In this document: piece after piece, positions 24,812-39,259 of the stretch
Numbering within the stretch: the stretch's first letter is position 1
How the letters are laid out: each line of letters starts with the position of its first letter
Origin: Mesaphorura yosii
Taxonomy: Eukaryota > Arthropoda > Collembola > Poduromorpha > Tullbergiidae
Assembly: GCA_009869945.1 (NCBI GenBank)
Contig: WIXG01000275.1
Location: 1 to 64,000 of the forward strand
Direction: 5' to 3'
DNA: 64,000 nt
Notes under the pieces: model-generated
Seen by the model: only the letters and a program-made list of their open reading frames with translations
Databases searched by the model: none
What the model was told of the DNA's origin: nothing
Position numbers and translations under genes: made by a program

Positions 24812-27800
24812 CTAAGTTTTCTTCGTGTACAGTCGCCCTTCTTGAACATCTTTGTCAGAAAATTCATACTCTGAACATTTGGAAGCCAACGCTGCAATTT
24901 TTCGGCCCTGGAACCGATTTCTGGACCCTTTGTGTGGTATCGCTAATTGCATGGTCCAAGCGATTGGTCGCCTTTGCAGAACAAACTGAAATGAACAACC
25001 TTCTAGACTCAAAGCCCAATCTAAGAATTGAAATAAACTTTTTACCAAAATCACCAGGTAACCACTGTCACCCACCCTAACTACCAGTTAAATTCGAATT
25101 CAAGAAATCATACAGTACGATTTAAATTCTTATAGTCATGCGAAATTAAATTATGGACGAGGTCCTCTGATTGCGGGCCTGTGCCGTTTATGTTTTATCA
25201 AAAAGCTTCGGTTTTTAAATTGTAACTTATGTATCCTACTTTGTTATTTCTCTCAAGCATCAATTCTACAGTGAAAACCATCAGATGTTATCAATTAGAA
25301 TAAGAAACCCTAACTTCAAGATTGGTCTGGCTAAATTGCTTTTTTCTGGATTAATCGAAGATATGTCCACCTTGAAAAAATTGAAGGTACTAATAAAGTA
25401 AAAGCTAGAAATAGAAATTCGTACACAAGGTCGAGATGAGCAAGGGTCGACCTTAAATCTAGGCCCGCTGACGACGACCAACTTACGAACTCACAGTTTC
25501 TTGAAGGAAGACAATTTCTGTTTACTACTATAGGTGCTTGCTATTAAAGAACTACTGAGTAAGCATGGTACGGAACTGCCACTGCAAAGATTCAGGGCAT
25601 TTTATTTCTTTTGAAACATTACCCGCAATTGGTAGGAATTCTTTCTAATAGGACACCAGAAGCGGGCAGGACAGGACAGAACAGAGTTAGTTACGGCTTC
25701 ACGGCTTCGAGTTACAAGTAACTGTGAAAGCTCCAGCGCAAGGTGCTAGAAATTTAATCCTCATGATTGCACATAAATAAGGCAATTTGATGGCGCAAAT
25801 TCCTCTTTGCAATTAAACCTGTCTACAAAACTTGCTGAAATATTATTTGAAGTAGTTTCACGCACTGCACAGCTCCTCAGTCGAGGAAATGCGAGGACAA
25901 AATTTTCAGAGCCAAAGTCGTAATTTGTGAAATGCACTTTCGAGTCATGAATGAATTTTGGGAATAAAACGACAGCTTCAATGGAAGGAAAAGTCACACA
26001 CAGTCACACGGTCGTATATTTCAGAGTACTGGTGTTGCTTTCAGGGAAGTAATATTTTAAAATTATGATAAGGAATTCATTGTTCGTGCTGAGCACTGCG
26101 CTCCTCTGAAGAGAGCTCTTCAGTAACTCATGTCAGTGAATAGCTAAAATATAGCAAGAATAAATTCGCATTCATATAAATTACAAATGAGGACAGAGCT
26201 TTACAAAAGTGAACTAGTACTTGTGAATGGTGCGCGTCCGCCGCCCGCCTGGATCATTGTGGCTTTGCTCCGCATTTACTTGCACTGCACTGCCTTCTGA
26301 TTCCGTTGTGGGACCTTCATATTTTTACATTCATGTTTCACGTTCACGTTCGTGCATTGTTCCGGGTCCAGCATCAGCACCGAGAGTTTCCAGAGGAGAA
26401 TCGCGACTGCAAGTTAATCGTGTATTCACTTCACGGGTGTGAGTGCGAGCATTGAGTATTTCTTTCTACATGCAGCAGAATTCTTATCGCAGTTCACATG
26501 CTTGGATTCCTTCGCTATTTCCTTCCTTTGCGCTCTACACGTGAAATCGTGAAATGCGAGCCAGAAAATCCTACTCCATTAATAGAATGTGGGAAAGGAG
26601 CCCGGCAAGGAGGCGCGGCCCTCCCTCGTGAATTTCGTGTCTCCATTTCCTCGAAACCGCGCCCCGCGCAGAGAGTTTGCTGATTGCTGGTTGAAAAGGA
26701 AGCGAACTTATTAGGAAATACGATCGTGCTACTGTAATCATGAGTCATGAGCACTGAACCTGGAACTGAAAGATGATTGCCATTGGAATCGGATATAAGA
26801 GGAGATACATTTCCTTGGACAAAATGTGATTGGGTTACGAAGCATAAAGTTAACGAGGGATTACTCATTCTCCAAATTCTTATCCAATTTATGCGATCTC
26901 TGCTCCACACTTTTCAACTTGTAATCTCTGGCAAAACTAAAAGTGATCCTGATCAGGTTCTTCATACTTTTCGTCTGCGGTGAACAATAGAGCTTAACTG
27001 GCAACTCTTGAAAGGTCATTTACTCTTACTCACAAGCGTTGAAGTGCAGGGCACAATAAACTGCACGACAGCACGCGCACGGCGTACTTTGGCACTTGTG
27101 TTAGAATCGGTGCGACACAAACATTGTAAAAATTCTGTCTCATCATCGAATACTGCAAAAATTCCCGACTTTCACACGAACTTGGAAAGTTGCAGTCTTG
27201 GAAAAAAGAATCAAGTGTTTACTTCGCTCAACCTGTATTTACTCAGCACTCGGTGGAGTTGAAACCCAGGCTCCAGACACTAAAGTGCAATTCCCAGTTC
27301 ACGAGCACGTCACACACGCATCTCGCATCATGCGGTATCGACAATACTCCACGCTACGCTGCAATATGGAATCGTGAAAACAAAAGTACGCGTATTCGTG
27401 TGCAGATAAACTTGCATTTGTCATGTCTTCTTGTGCTGTTGTGCTGGAGTCGACGTGCCTTTTCAGTTTTCCTTCTGAAGGAGTTAGTATACTACATACT
27501 TGGCCGTAAATCTTTTAAATCATAATGCAGAGACAAGATGAACAAGCATAATAATGCAAAATGTGCTCGTAATACTTTATCCACGACGTGCCACTTTTTA
27601 ACCGTGGACTCACGTGCACTATGTTTCTTTTCCTCTACTTTTCAGAAATACGTAATTCTGTTCTGCCTACTCTACGGCAGTAGTACCGGAATGAGTGCAT
27701 AATCTATTATTTCACCAATTTAGGCATTTAACATTAACTAGGTCGCCTCGGCTTCACAGCTAATAATTTATGCAAAGGATACAAGATTATAAAAGCACTA

Positions 27801-28948
27801 AGCAGTAAGAATGGAACTCTGCCAGCGTAGCAAGCACGCCTTCAATTGAATTAGGCAATATCTTCGCTCAGGCACCGACTTTTACGGTCCCAGCTCAGTG
27901 TTCACGTACTTGGACCGATCCGAGCACTATAAATAATGAAATGCAGGAGAAAAAGTTTCAGTCCTCGCATAAATTAACTAAGTTGACAATAATTATAATG
28001 TCTCATGAGAGATTTATGTCTTTAAATTACTAAAGTTGCTATTTTTCTTGTACGGGAGCGCTCTTTCCAAATGCAAATGCAGAATGAACGTAAGAAAGTT
28101 AAGCGGGCACTAAAAGACATAAAAATTGTGCTCGTCTCCAGCATTTTTGGATTGCGATTGCAGTTCTGTCGCTTAAGAATGGAATAAATGAGAGAAAGTT
28201 TCATTTCCAGTTCGGATAGCTTGGAAGCGAAAGCGAGACGAATGTCGTGTCCTCGCCTAAAATAAGAACGTAGAACGTAATAATAATGATATTGAAAAGT
28301 TGAGACTGTACAGAAAAGATGAAATGAGATTCTATTCTGCTACGCTGAGAACCCGAATTTTATTAAGCCCGTTCCACTGCCGCCTCCTTGCCAGCGTGTT
28401 CGTTTCGTTGCAAGTCTCGTGCGATCATTATTTCACGGGCGGAATATACAACGGAATTTCAATCGGCAAATGATGCGAGGAGGATCCAGTTTACGACGAG
28501 CTTCTGCAAACGCAAATATGCACCTTCCCCATCCGAGAATCTTATTTCATGACTTACGTTTACGCCATGCCGAAATGAGATGCGGACGCAGTCAGGTGAA
28601 CGTGAAATGAGGATGATGATAGTCTTTCAAACCTACGATGGATTTGAAAAAAGATTTATTAAGATCCTCACTAGCGAGAATTGAAATCAATTGCACGGAG
28701 CTTGATCGTGGAACCGTCTTTATTTGCGTTAGCTCAAGCCCGTCAATATATATTTGTCAACAGATTGCCGATCATGTCGGTATCATCAATTCGAAACAAT
28801 GAAAGTGGACCTCTTTGTCAGGTCGGTCGGCGAAATGTCCAATTCATCATCAATATTTAAATCGGGTCAGCCATTTTGTGCTTTGTGCGAACATATCCGA
28901 CAACCACTTGCACTTTTTTCACAGTGCAATTACTATTGTCAAGCAACC
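24812..28948. other. Gene-poor interval upstream of the lipocalin-like pair
   Basis: No supported gene. A 5' exon of the decayed chemoreceptor may lie just beyond 24812, but no convincing match was seen. The longer open frames (24812-25075 minus, 26515-26910 minus, 26777-26983 plus, 27190-27525 plus) lack motifs and flanking splice sites. The last few hundred bases should hold the promoter of the gene starting at 28949. Confidence 0.45.
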
Positions 28949-30246
28949 ATGGCTGAGGAGAAGTCTTATTTTCTAACTTGGGTGGCAGTTTTGTCAATTC
29001 TTTTTGATGTAATCTTAATCGTCAATGCAGCCGATACAAATTCCAGTTCATTGATTGCGAACACAGCCACGACCACGACTCTACCTCCATCCAGTGTCGC
29101 AACAACGGAAGCGCTAAACTTAGGCAGTCCACAGACCAGTCCTGGCACAGCTCCTTCCACTACTGGAGCAAACCCAGAGCAGAATGTGGCCGGTTCACAG
29201 ACCAGCCCTGGTACGACTCCATTTCCAAAGTTATGGAAGAAAAGTCCCACGTCCAACAACATCACTGCAGCAGCTGCGGCCGTCAATGGCGAAGATGTCG
29301 ATTCCGGCGAAGATGACAGCGACGAGGAGAAGATTGAGATTGACTCATTCATCTATCGAGAACTCGGCTGTCCAATTGTGGCTGAAAGAGCGAACTTCGG
29401 CCTTGAACAGGTTTGACAGGCAATGTCAATTAATACTTATAATGTATGGTCAGAAACGTTAAATACGAATGCCGCTAATTCTATTGCATTTCAGTTGCAT
29501 GGAGAATGGAAAATCCCGTTCGGAAGCATGAACTGGCTGACCGACATGACCAAGGCCATGTTGAAGCGTAATCCAACCGTGTCCGAGACAAAAGGCTTAT
29601 GCCCCCAGGTCACAGTTCGTAGTTTGGCCAACGCGACCAAAGGCAATGACAGCGCAACAATGGAAATCGATTGGAAATGCTCAAAGAAGAAAATAGAGTT
29701 CATGATTCGCTGCTGGCCACAAAGAAATTGGACCCGTTCAAAATTCCAGTGCTTCTTCCCGACTATGAACCGTAAGTACTTAAGCACACGAGTATTGTGA
29801 AATGTTTTGCACTTGTCTTGTCATGCTTTGCAGTCCATTCATTCGTGATGGTTGCTGCCACCGACCACGCCAACTGGATTCTGCTGGTCCGATGTAAGAT
29901 CGGAGTGGACGCGGACAAGCCGGGCGAAGGCATGAGCTGGCTTCTGCTGTCCAAGGAAGAAACTGTGGATGACGGCACTCTTTCTGTTGTGTTTGGGCTT
30001 CTTGAAGGCTACGGATTTGACTTGGAGTCTTTCAAGTTTCAGTACAAGTATGATTCTTGCAAGAGTGATGGAAATGGGACCCTGACCACTACCACTGTCG
30101 GACCCGTGTCCACCTCAACGGTAGTCGCCACGACTTTAGGCGCTTTAGGCTCTCAAATTGCAACTACTACTGGACCCGTGTCTACCTCAACTGTAGCTAC
30201 CTACTTTAGGGACTTTAGGGTCTCAAATTACCACGACAATTCGTAA
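28949..30246 (+). CDS. Secreted lipocalin-like protein with Thr-rich tail
   Basis: Exons 28949-29410, 29495-29771 and 29834-30246 (383 codons). The ATG at 28949 is chosen because a clear signal peptide follows (YFLTWVAVLSILFDVILIV). A long Thr/Ser/Pro- and acid-rich, probably disordered segment leads to ELGCPIVAERANF and then LHGEWKIPF at residues 155-163, the lipocalin G-x-W region. Exon 3 carries the strand-like VMVAATDHANWILLVRC typical of the middle of a lipocalin barrel. The tail contains a Thr-rich repeat (30100-30229) whose second copy has lost two bases. The next gene downstream is a paralogue with matching exon layout. Lipocalins bind small hydrophobic ligands outside cells; the ligand here is unknown. 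The family call rests on motif layout and the paralogue, since sequence identity within this family is low. Confidence 0.65.
30100..30229 (+). repeat. Tandem direct repeat in the tail of the first lipocalin-like gene
   Basis: Two copies of a unit beginning ggacccgtgt start at 30100 and 30172, a period of 72 bases or 24 codons. Both end in tctcaaatt, but that end lies 59 bases into copy 1 and 57 bases into copy 2. Copy 2 has therefore lost two bases between gtag and ctttag, which changes the reading frame and the C-terminus. Confidence 0.8.
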
Positions 30247-30286
30247 ATAAACATGAATAATTTCTAAACTCTGTGTTACATCTAAA

Positions 30287-30292
30287 AATAAA
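30287..30292 (+). terminator. Poly(A) signal of the first lipocalin-like gene
   Basis: AATAAA about 40 bases after the stop. An earlier AATAAA overlaps the region just after the stop codon (30246-30251). Confidence 0.5.
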
Positions 30293-30608
30293 GACAAAGA
30301 CAACGTGAGGACCTCTCCGACGTTTAATACTTTACTTTTGCAGTTTGTATGGCATGCCGCACTAAAGTTTCGATGTATAGATAGTTTCTAGTCAGAGTAA
30401 ACGAATTCGGCTTTTATTAACAATTTGGCATTGGCAATACAACCGCAACACTTTATGACGTCGTCGTAGGCCAGACGACATTTGTCCTCGCACTGTACTC
30501 GAAATTGAGCTCGTTCACCAAACCAAAGAAACGCCGCAACCATATCGCCTCTATTTTTCAGTTTCAAGAGCAGGATAGAGCTTAACGCGTACCAGCAATT
30601 TCTTCAGC

Positions 30609-31574
30609 ATGAACCTGCGTCTTATCAAATGCGTGCAATTGTGGCTGCACTGCCAGCTTTTGTTGGTCACCGTTTCAGCCACTGCATTCGACGCATTCGA
30701 CGACGGAGATCATGATGACGAGGCGGCATTTGATATGGATGAAATCGGCTGTCCCGGAATTCCGACATTGCAGAGCGTGGATCTGAAGACGGTAGGTATT
30801 AAATACTCAATGCATTTCCTAGCAGGCCGGCCGTTCTAATTCATTCTTGTCTGGCTTGGGCGAAGTTTTTCGGAGAGTGGTATCTGCCGTACGCTTCCGA
30901 CAACTGGATGCGGTACGACCCGACGCCTGGTCCTCGACCACAATTCGGGACCGTGAAAAAACCATTTAAGAAATCGGCATACGCACATACCTGCATCAAG
31001 TCCACTATTCGTCCGATGCCAAAGTTTCCGCTGCTGCCCGAGAAACGCTGGCGTCCGAGAAGCAATGTGAAAAGGCAAAACGCCACGGCAAAGGTGGCGA
31101 AGCGGCGTGGCTACACGAACATTTGGATCCGTACAAAATGCCCACGCACGGGGCAGGAGTCGAACCTCAATTGCAAACCAATTCCGGAGGTTGACAGCGT
31201 CGCAGCAGGCGCACGGCTTGTATGCCTCGATTCTGCCAACGCATTTGCACGTAAGCTACGTAAATGTCGTATGTTTTCCGTTAGGCCACTCTGGGGCATT
31301 GATTTTTGGTTTTGTACCTGCAGCTCCTTCGGAGTATTACATTGTCGACTCTGATAATCAGTCATACGCTCTCATAGTCAGCTGCGTGCCCATGATCATG
31401 AACGATGATGACGACCGCAAACCGAATATAAACGCGTGGGCCATCTTTGTCAAGATGAGCGAGCACAAGAAGATGAGCCCCGAACTCGTCAAAGAGTTGC
31501 TGAGCCTTGTGGAGCACATCGGCTTCAAAGTAGGGGACATCATTAAAATTCCTTATGAAAAGTGCCGATTTTAA
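30609..31574 (+). CDS. Secreted lipocalin-like protein, tandem paralogue
   Basis: Exons 30609-30791, 30866-31250 and 31324-31574 (272 codons, phases 0 and 1 as in the upstream paralogue). An N-terminal signal peptide (LWLHCQLLLVTVSA) is followed by a short acidic stretch, EIGCPGIPTLQSVDL, and FFGEWYLPYASDNW at residues 62-75. This is the lipocalin first-strand signature (C-P...F-G-x-W-Y). Exon 3 has SEYYIVDSDNQSYALIVSC, the central barrel strands. The middle exon is rich in Lys/Arg, unlike the neighbour. The second acceptor (gggcgaag) is pyrimidine-poor, but it is the only AG that keeps the motif in frame. The protein is probably extracellular. An AATAAA lies at 31885-31890. Confidence 0.68.
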
Positions 31575-33228
31575 TTGCAAGCTCAGAGCTGATTGAATTC
31601 GATTATGTGTTATTGCCGATGTAATATATGTTAATGTATTTTTTGCGAAAAGAAAAGGAACAACGACTGCTTCTCGTTGTACCCCAGCTGACAGAAGCTA
31701 TTTACTCATATTTTACCATTTTTTATAACAAATATTTAATGTCATAAATATGCACTCTTTATGAGGTCAATTTTATGAGTTCATAGTATGTACGAGGCAA
31801 TGCAGACTCTACGAACAACAACCAGGATCAACTGTGCCGTTCTATGCGTATGACTCAGATGTTATGGCAGAATTCTGTCTTGAAAATAAAAATATGGTAA
31901 TTGACACATTTCACGTGCAATGTGTATGAACGTCACGGAGCTTGTTGACTCTTATACGCACATGAGTGAGCACTCAGATTCGAAACATGACAGCGGGTTT
32001 AGAAATCTCAAGAGAATTATACGGCCGTGTAACTTGAGCCGAATTCTAATAGGCGCATCAGCATGAAATTGTGCAACGTGCAACGATGCAGTCAAAATTT
32101 TGATACATTTCATTCTATTTCAGCTCATTGCGTTGCTCGAGTCGCGCCGTTGTGTCGTACATAAATCATAATTAATCATCGCGGATTAGGAAAATGTCTC
32201 AAAATCTTGCTCTTGGACTTGAAACGCGTGTACAGGCAAGGCATTTAAGAGTTGAGCAACGCGGGCAGCGGAAGGAAGTCTAATTGAACTTCTGATCTCA
32301 GTCTAAAATCACTAAATGTTCTCTGCGGGGAGCGCCGGCTTTCACTAATGATCATTCGCACATGCCGAATGCTGATGGTGTGGAAAATTGCGTCTGATTT
32401 TCTCATTGCCCGCTCCACCACCACACTGCAAGCTTCAGTAAGAAGGGAAACCTAAAGTGCATTTATATTTCATCATAAGATCGAGACCACAAATCCACAA
32501 ACCGATCAATGTACTACTCACAATGTTAACATGTTCCGCAACGAACATCGTACGCACGAGAAATGAATGAGGCTTCTGGTTTTTAAACCAGCAGTCATAG
32601 CCATGCCATGCCATGCCAGCACGAATCAAAAAGATTCATCTTCTCCAGTCAGAGTCAGTGTGAGCGTAATGTAATATGATTTGTGTCTGCTACGAACAAC
32701 ATGCTACATGTAACTAGTTTGGATGGATGGATGAGTTCTTAATGGATTTTCTTCATGACTTGACAAACGATTGAAATTTTATGCTCGCTCTCGCTCCAGA
32801 AACCAACCCAGCAAGAAGCTCAGCTAGCTAAACCCAAAAGCAATGCATTTTAACAACTTTCAGCCGAGCAGGAGCGTTAAAAGTTGACTGCAGGTCAATA
32901 GTATCGTAGGCGCAGTCGAAGTATCGAACCGCGTGAGTGAAATAATGTATCATTTTTTCCTGGCCTGGCCTGGCAAAATCCACACGCAGTACGCACGATG
33001 ATGATATTGATGGCCACGCAGTGAGTAAGAGTGAGTGCCCGAGCAAAAAATGAATCTTCCAAAATCTCATTTTAACACCGCATTTTTTGCCGATATGCTT
33101 TTACCTTTACTCGCCGAGACTCGATAACTGAAATGCAATACGGGCAGACGGAGAAATGAACTTTTCATCATTTCGCTCTGGTGCTTGGATTGGACGCGTC
33201 ATTCGCCTGATCTGATCTGAAAGTAGAA
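31575..33228. other. Intergenic region between lipocalin-like and EB-module genes
   Basis: AT-rich 3' UTR material with AATAAA at 31885-31890, then sequence without a supported exon. A short catgc-type tandem run occurs near 32601-32615. Regulatory DNA for the EB-module gene is expected at the right end. Confidence 0.45.
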
Positions 33229-35041
33229 ATGCTTCGGTTTTGGACAATTTCGGTGCTGATTCAATTTGTCGGCGCTCTTGTTTCGTCCGATGAAGTTCAT
33301 CCCGCGCCAGCACCTGTGCTCGAAATTGGTGAAGAGTGCCGATCCACGTTGCCACTGTCGCTGCTTCCCAAAGAAGAAGGCTCAGGGGTCCCGGGTCAAG
33401 AGTTCCTGCCGATTTGCGATCCACTCGCCCGACTTGAGTGCATCAGCGGTCGTTGCCAGTGCAAGAAAGGATTCACGATCAATCACAATGGAAGCAAGTG
33501 CCTGGAGGTGGCTCGGAATGGCCTTGACTCGGCTTGTGTGGAAGACGTGCAATGCTGGAAAGGATTGCTGGGCAGGATGTCAGAATGCGATGCGTTGACC
33601 GGAAAATGCCGTTGTTTCGAGTCGGAAACTGTGCCGATTGTGTATCATCAAGGAAGGTAAGCTGTTTACGATCAAGACCGTATACATTGGCGTAAGGATA
33701 TGAACAAATAATGTACGGCTTGTTTGCAGATGTTATTATGGCGAATCGCTGGGTGATTACTGTCAAATCGACGGGCTCTGCTCCACAACCACACAAAATG
33801 CGGTTTGTCGCTCAGGCATCTGCCAGTGTCGCCCAAACTACGTGGCGTCATGGGACAAGTCACGCTGCCTCCCAATTGCGATGAACGGTCTCAACTCCAG
33901 CTGTGAGGAGAACATTCAGTGCGAGAAGAGTGGACTGGGCACGCTGTCGGAATGCAATCAAGAGCGCATGGTTTGCCAATGCTATCACATACCGCAAATC
34001 TCTACCATTTACTATGCCGGACGCTGTTATTTCACCGCGACGCTGCTCGGGGATGTTTGTCAAGTGAGTCCACAGTGCGACACAAAAATCAGGCATTCAA
34101 CATGTGGTGCTGACGGAAAATGTCGGTGCTTGGAAGCAGAAGGCTACGTGGCGACCGCGAATAACACCGCGTGTGTTCCACGAGCAGCAATATCAGCTGT
34201 TGAAGCACCTGTGCCTAGTGTGCATGCCTCAGATTCCAACACGAGCACAACAAAAGCTTCAAACGATGAAATCAGCAAAGAATTCTTGCAGCCGCCGCCA
34301 CTGATGCCGTCAAAGGAGTGCACTGAAGATGCAGCATGCACACGAGTCTACGGCAAGTTTGGGCGCTGCAACATGACACGTGGAAAATGCGAATGTTACA
34401 TCGAGGCTCAGCTCGTCGGAAACAACGGTACTGTCACAGAGATTATCAAATGCTTGCCTGGGAAACGCCTTGGAGAGGCATGCAAGTACCATCGACAGTG
34501 TCAAGCAATGAATCCCGCGTCCACGTGCACTGCTGGACTCTGTGAATGCATTGAACCAACGCACGTCATGTCACAGGACGGCCGAAAATGTCTACCCGTC
34601 AGTGTCGGAGGGTTCGGTGCATTCTGCGATGAAGATGCGCAATGCATTAAGTCCAGTTTGGGCCCATTAAGCATTTGCAATGAGAAAACCAACACTTGCG
34701 AGTGCACCGGACTGCTTCCGATGAGTCTCTACAACAATACTTGCTACTTTCAACGGTGGATCGGCTCATACTGTTTGACACACGATGAATGTCGGGCAAG
34801 CCTGGCAGAACAAGCTGAATGTCATGGTGGAAAATGTCGGTGTGTGGCAGGTTTCATGAAAGAAGTCGCCAACCGCACATGTGTACGAAGCCTGGATCCT
34901 GAAAGCGATCAAATACGACCAACTTCGTCCGTCACACACGAGCTGTACTCAACGAGTTCAGCGCGTACGGGATCTTTTGACCGCAATTGGATGCTGTTAT
35001 CAATGATTTTTCTCATTTTAATTAATTTGCACAATCAATGA
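33229..35041 (+). CDS. Secreted or surface-anchored EB-module (Cys-rich) protein
   Basis: Exons 33229-33656 and 33730-35041 (579 codons). A signal peptide (MLRFWTISVLIQFVGALVSS) precedes a long series of Cys-rich modules, each about 45-60 residues with eight or so cysteines. Within them GKCRC, GRCQC or GLCEC recurs near the end of a unit, and LG/LD..C..D.QC opens the next. This is the pattern of EB/EGF-like modules found in nematode and arthropod extracellular proteins. A Ser/Thr-rich spacer splits the series near residues 300-340. The last 18 residues (WMLLSMIFLILINLHNQ) are hydrophobic, fitting a GPI-attachment signal or a terminal membrane anchor. No enzymatic domain is seen. The function is unknown; adhesion or recognition is the usual guess for such proteins. 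Confidence 0.8.
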
Positions 35042-35331
35042 GCGGAAGGAGTACAGTAGCCGCTTACAAGAGGCTAATAATGTAATAATAGAGGATTTAC
35101 AATGTGAAATGTTGCTCGCAGGATGTAGGTTCGATTTTGGAGAACTTAAACTCATCGAATACTTACTAGTAAATATTAAAGAATAGTCTGCGGACCGCAT
35201 CCAAAAGTTTTTAGAACTATGACTTGACTTGCATTGTAGTGGCATTTCATGCGACAGAATTTACTCGCGCATGTTGCTTTCACTTGTGTAACTATTTCGG
35301 CTAAGGCCGGAAGCATGTACAATGACAAGAT

Positions 35332-35337
35332 AATAAA
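35332..35337 (+). terminator. Poly(A) signal of the EB-module gene
   Basis: AATAAA about 290 bases after the stop codon. Confidence 0.5.
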
Positions 35338-36294
35338 CCACTCTTTCGGGTTTCTAGTGCCGCGTGGTGTTGTTCGTGTTCATGCGAAAATGCCGTAAGT
35401 ATCATTACGACTCTTGGGTTCTCAGCTTTTGAAAAAGTTCTAACTTCTTCATTGCATTGGTTAAACCAAAGAGGTGATCGTTATAAAGAGGATTGGGCGC
35501 CCTAATTGAAACGCACGGATTTCTTGCTTAGCTCTGCTCGCTCGCGGTATATTGAAAAATGGTTCACACAAGACTTGTTCCTCGTTTCATGTCCTTTCTT
35601 ATTTAGTGGTCTGATAACTAAAAAAATTCCGAAGCTATTTGGGCGTGAAGTGGAGGTCAGCGTTCAGCAGTTGTCCAAGACTGGAATACATAGAGTACAC
35701 AGAACCAGTATCTCCCTGGTGAGAATGAGTGATACTACAGCGGGTATCCGCGCATTACAGCAAACATTTGGTGGGATTACAGGGACACTGAACACGAGCA
35801 CTTACATAAGCAGCTAGTAGTTGGAGTTCACTTTCTCTAACAATTATGCCTATTGTTTCGCATATTCCCTCTTCACCCAGGCTTTTGCCCTTGTGTCCCC
35901 TTTTAATATGCTCATACGTCATTTTGCTGCAGGTCCTAGTACCAAGAAGATCAGAGGATTCAAGTGACATCGCCATAACCAAAAGTATATAACTTCTGCA
36001 TTTATTGACTACGGGCGCACCAGCGGAAAGGCGAAACAAACGGTGCGTATTATTCATCACATTTCGACTGTACAATATGTTGTGAACAGATATGAGAAAT
36101 AAAGTTTTAGACAATTATTTAAATGAAGCCCTTCACGAATTACGAATGAGTATTATCACTGCATTAATTTTCACTCATGGTCTCATCATTGACAAATGGA
36201 ATATGGTTTCTTCAAAGCTGGTGTGATCTTGGTTGTCATACTTCAATATTTAATTTAATCTCATCTGATTGGCAGTACAAATATGATCATAATC
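35338..36294. other. Intergenic region between two convergent genes
   Basis: The EB-module gene (plus) and the aminopeptidase gene (minus) point towards each other here. Open frames at 35506-35817 (plus) and 35755-36114 (minus) show no motif. I see no feature other than AT-rich flanks. Confidence 0.4.
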
Positions 36295-36300
36295 TTTATT
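36295..36300 (-). terminator. Poly(A) signal of the aminopeptidase gene
   Basis: AATAAA on the minus strand, about 145 bases past the stop codon. Confidence 0.6.
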
Positions 36301-36442
36301 TTTTTTCAAAATAAGTTGATTTCATCAGAACAAATTAACTCTTAACAAGATTTAGAAGGTTGAATCACATCAAAATTCACAATAACATTCCACTTGTTAA
36401 AGACAAAGGCCTGCAAGTCGACAAGGGCGGCAAATGAATTTT

Positions 36443-38852
<2,410 letters not shown>

Positions 38853-39259
38853 GAAAAATGAACACTAAAATGACCCCTACACTAACCACCGACAGCCGGA
38901 CAAGGTCGTGAAATGCGCACTTGCAAGAGAACAGGCTCTGCAAACCAGTCATTTAAATAGCCGAAGTACAAATTACATTACGTGAACGACGTATCGCACC
39001 AGTTGCGTAAAAAGTTTAAACGAATCCCACGAAGCGGCGTAAAGTAAAGGGGAACCCGGTGTGGGCTCGAAGAGCTCTCTGTACTCTGTTTCACATGGGT
39101 TCGATATGCATTTTGTAAATACCGTCATCGGTTGTTTCAACGAATAGGCGTTCTTGATTAATGTGAGATTTTGTGACTAATTTACAAGTCAATCATAAAC
39201 AGTCTTAGGAATTTTTCTCTTTTTATTATTAGTAAGTGACCAGCTAGGAATCAATCGAC
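38853..39259. promoter_or_regulatory. Shared divergent promoter region
   Basis: Only 407 bases separate the start codons of the aminopeptidase (minus) and the MBT-domain gene (plus), so both promoters must lie here and probably overlap. No TATA box stands out, in keeping with housekeeping genes. Confidence 0.55.
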
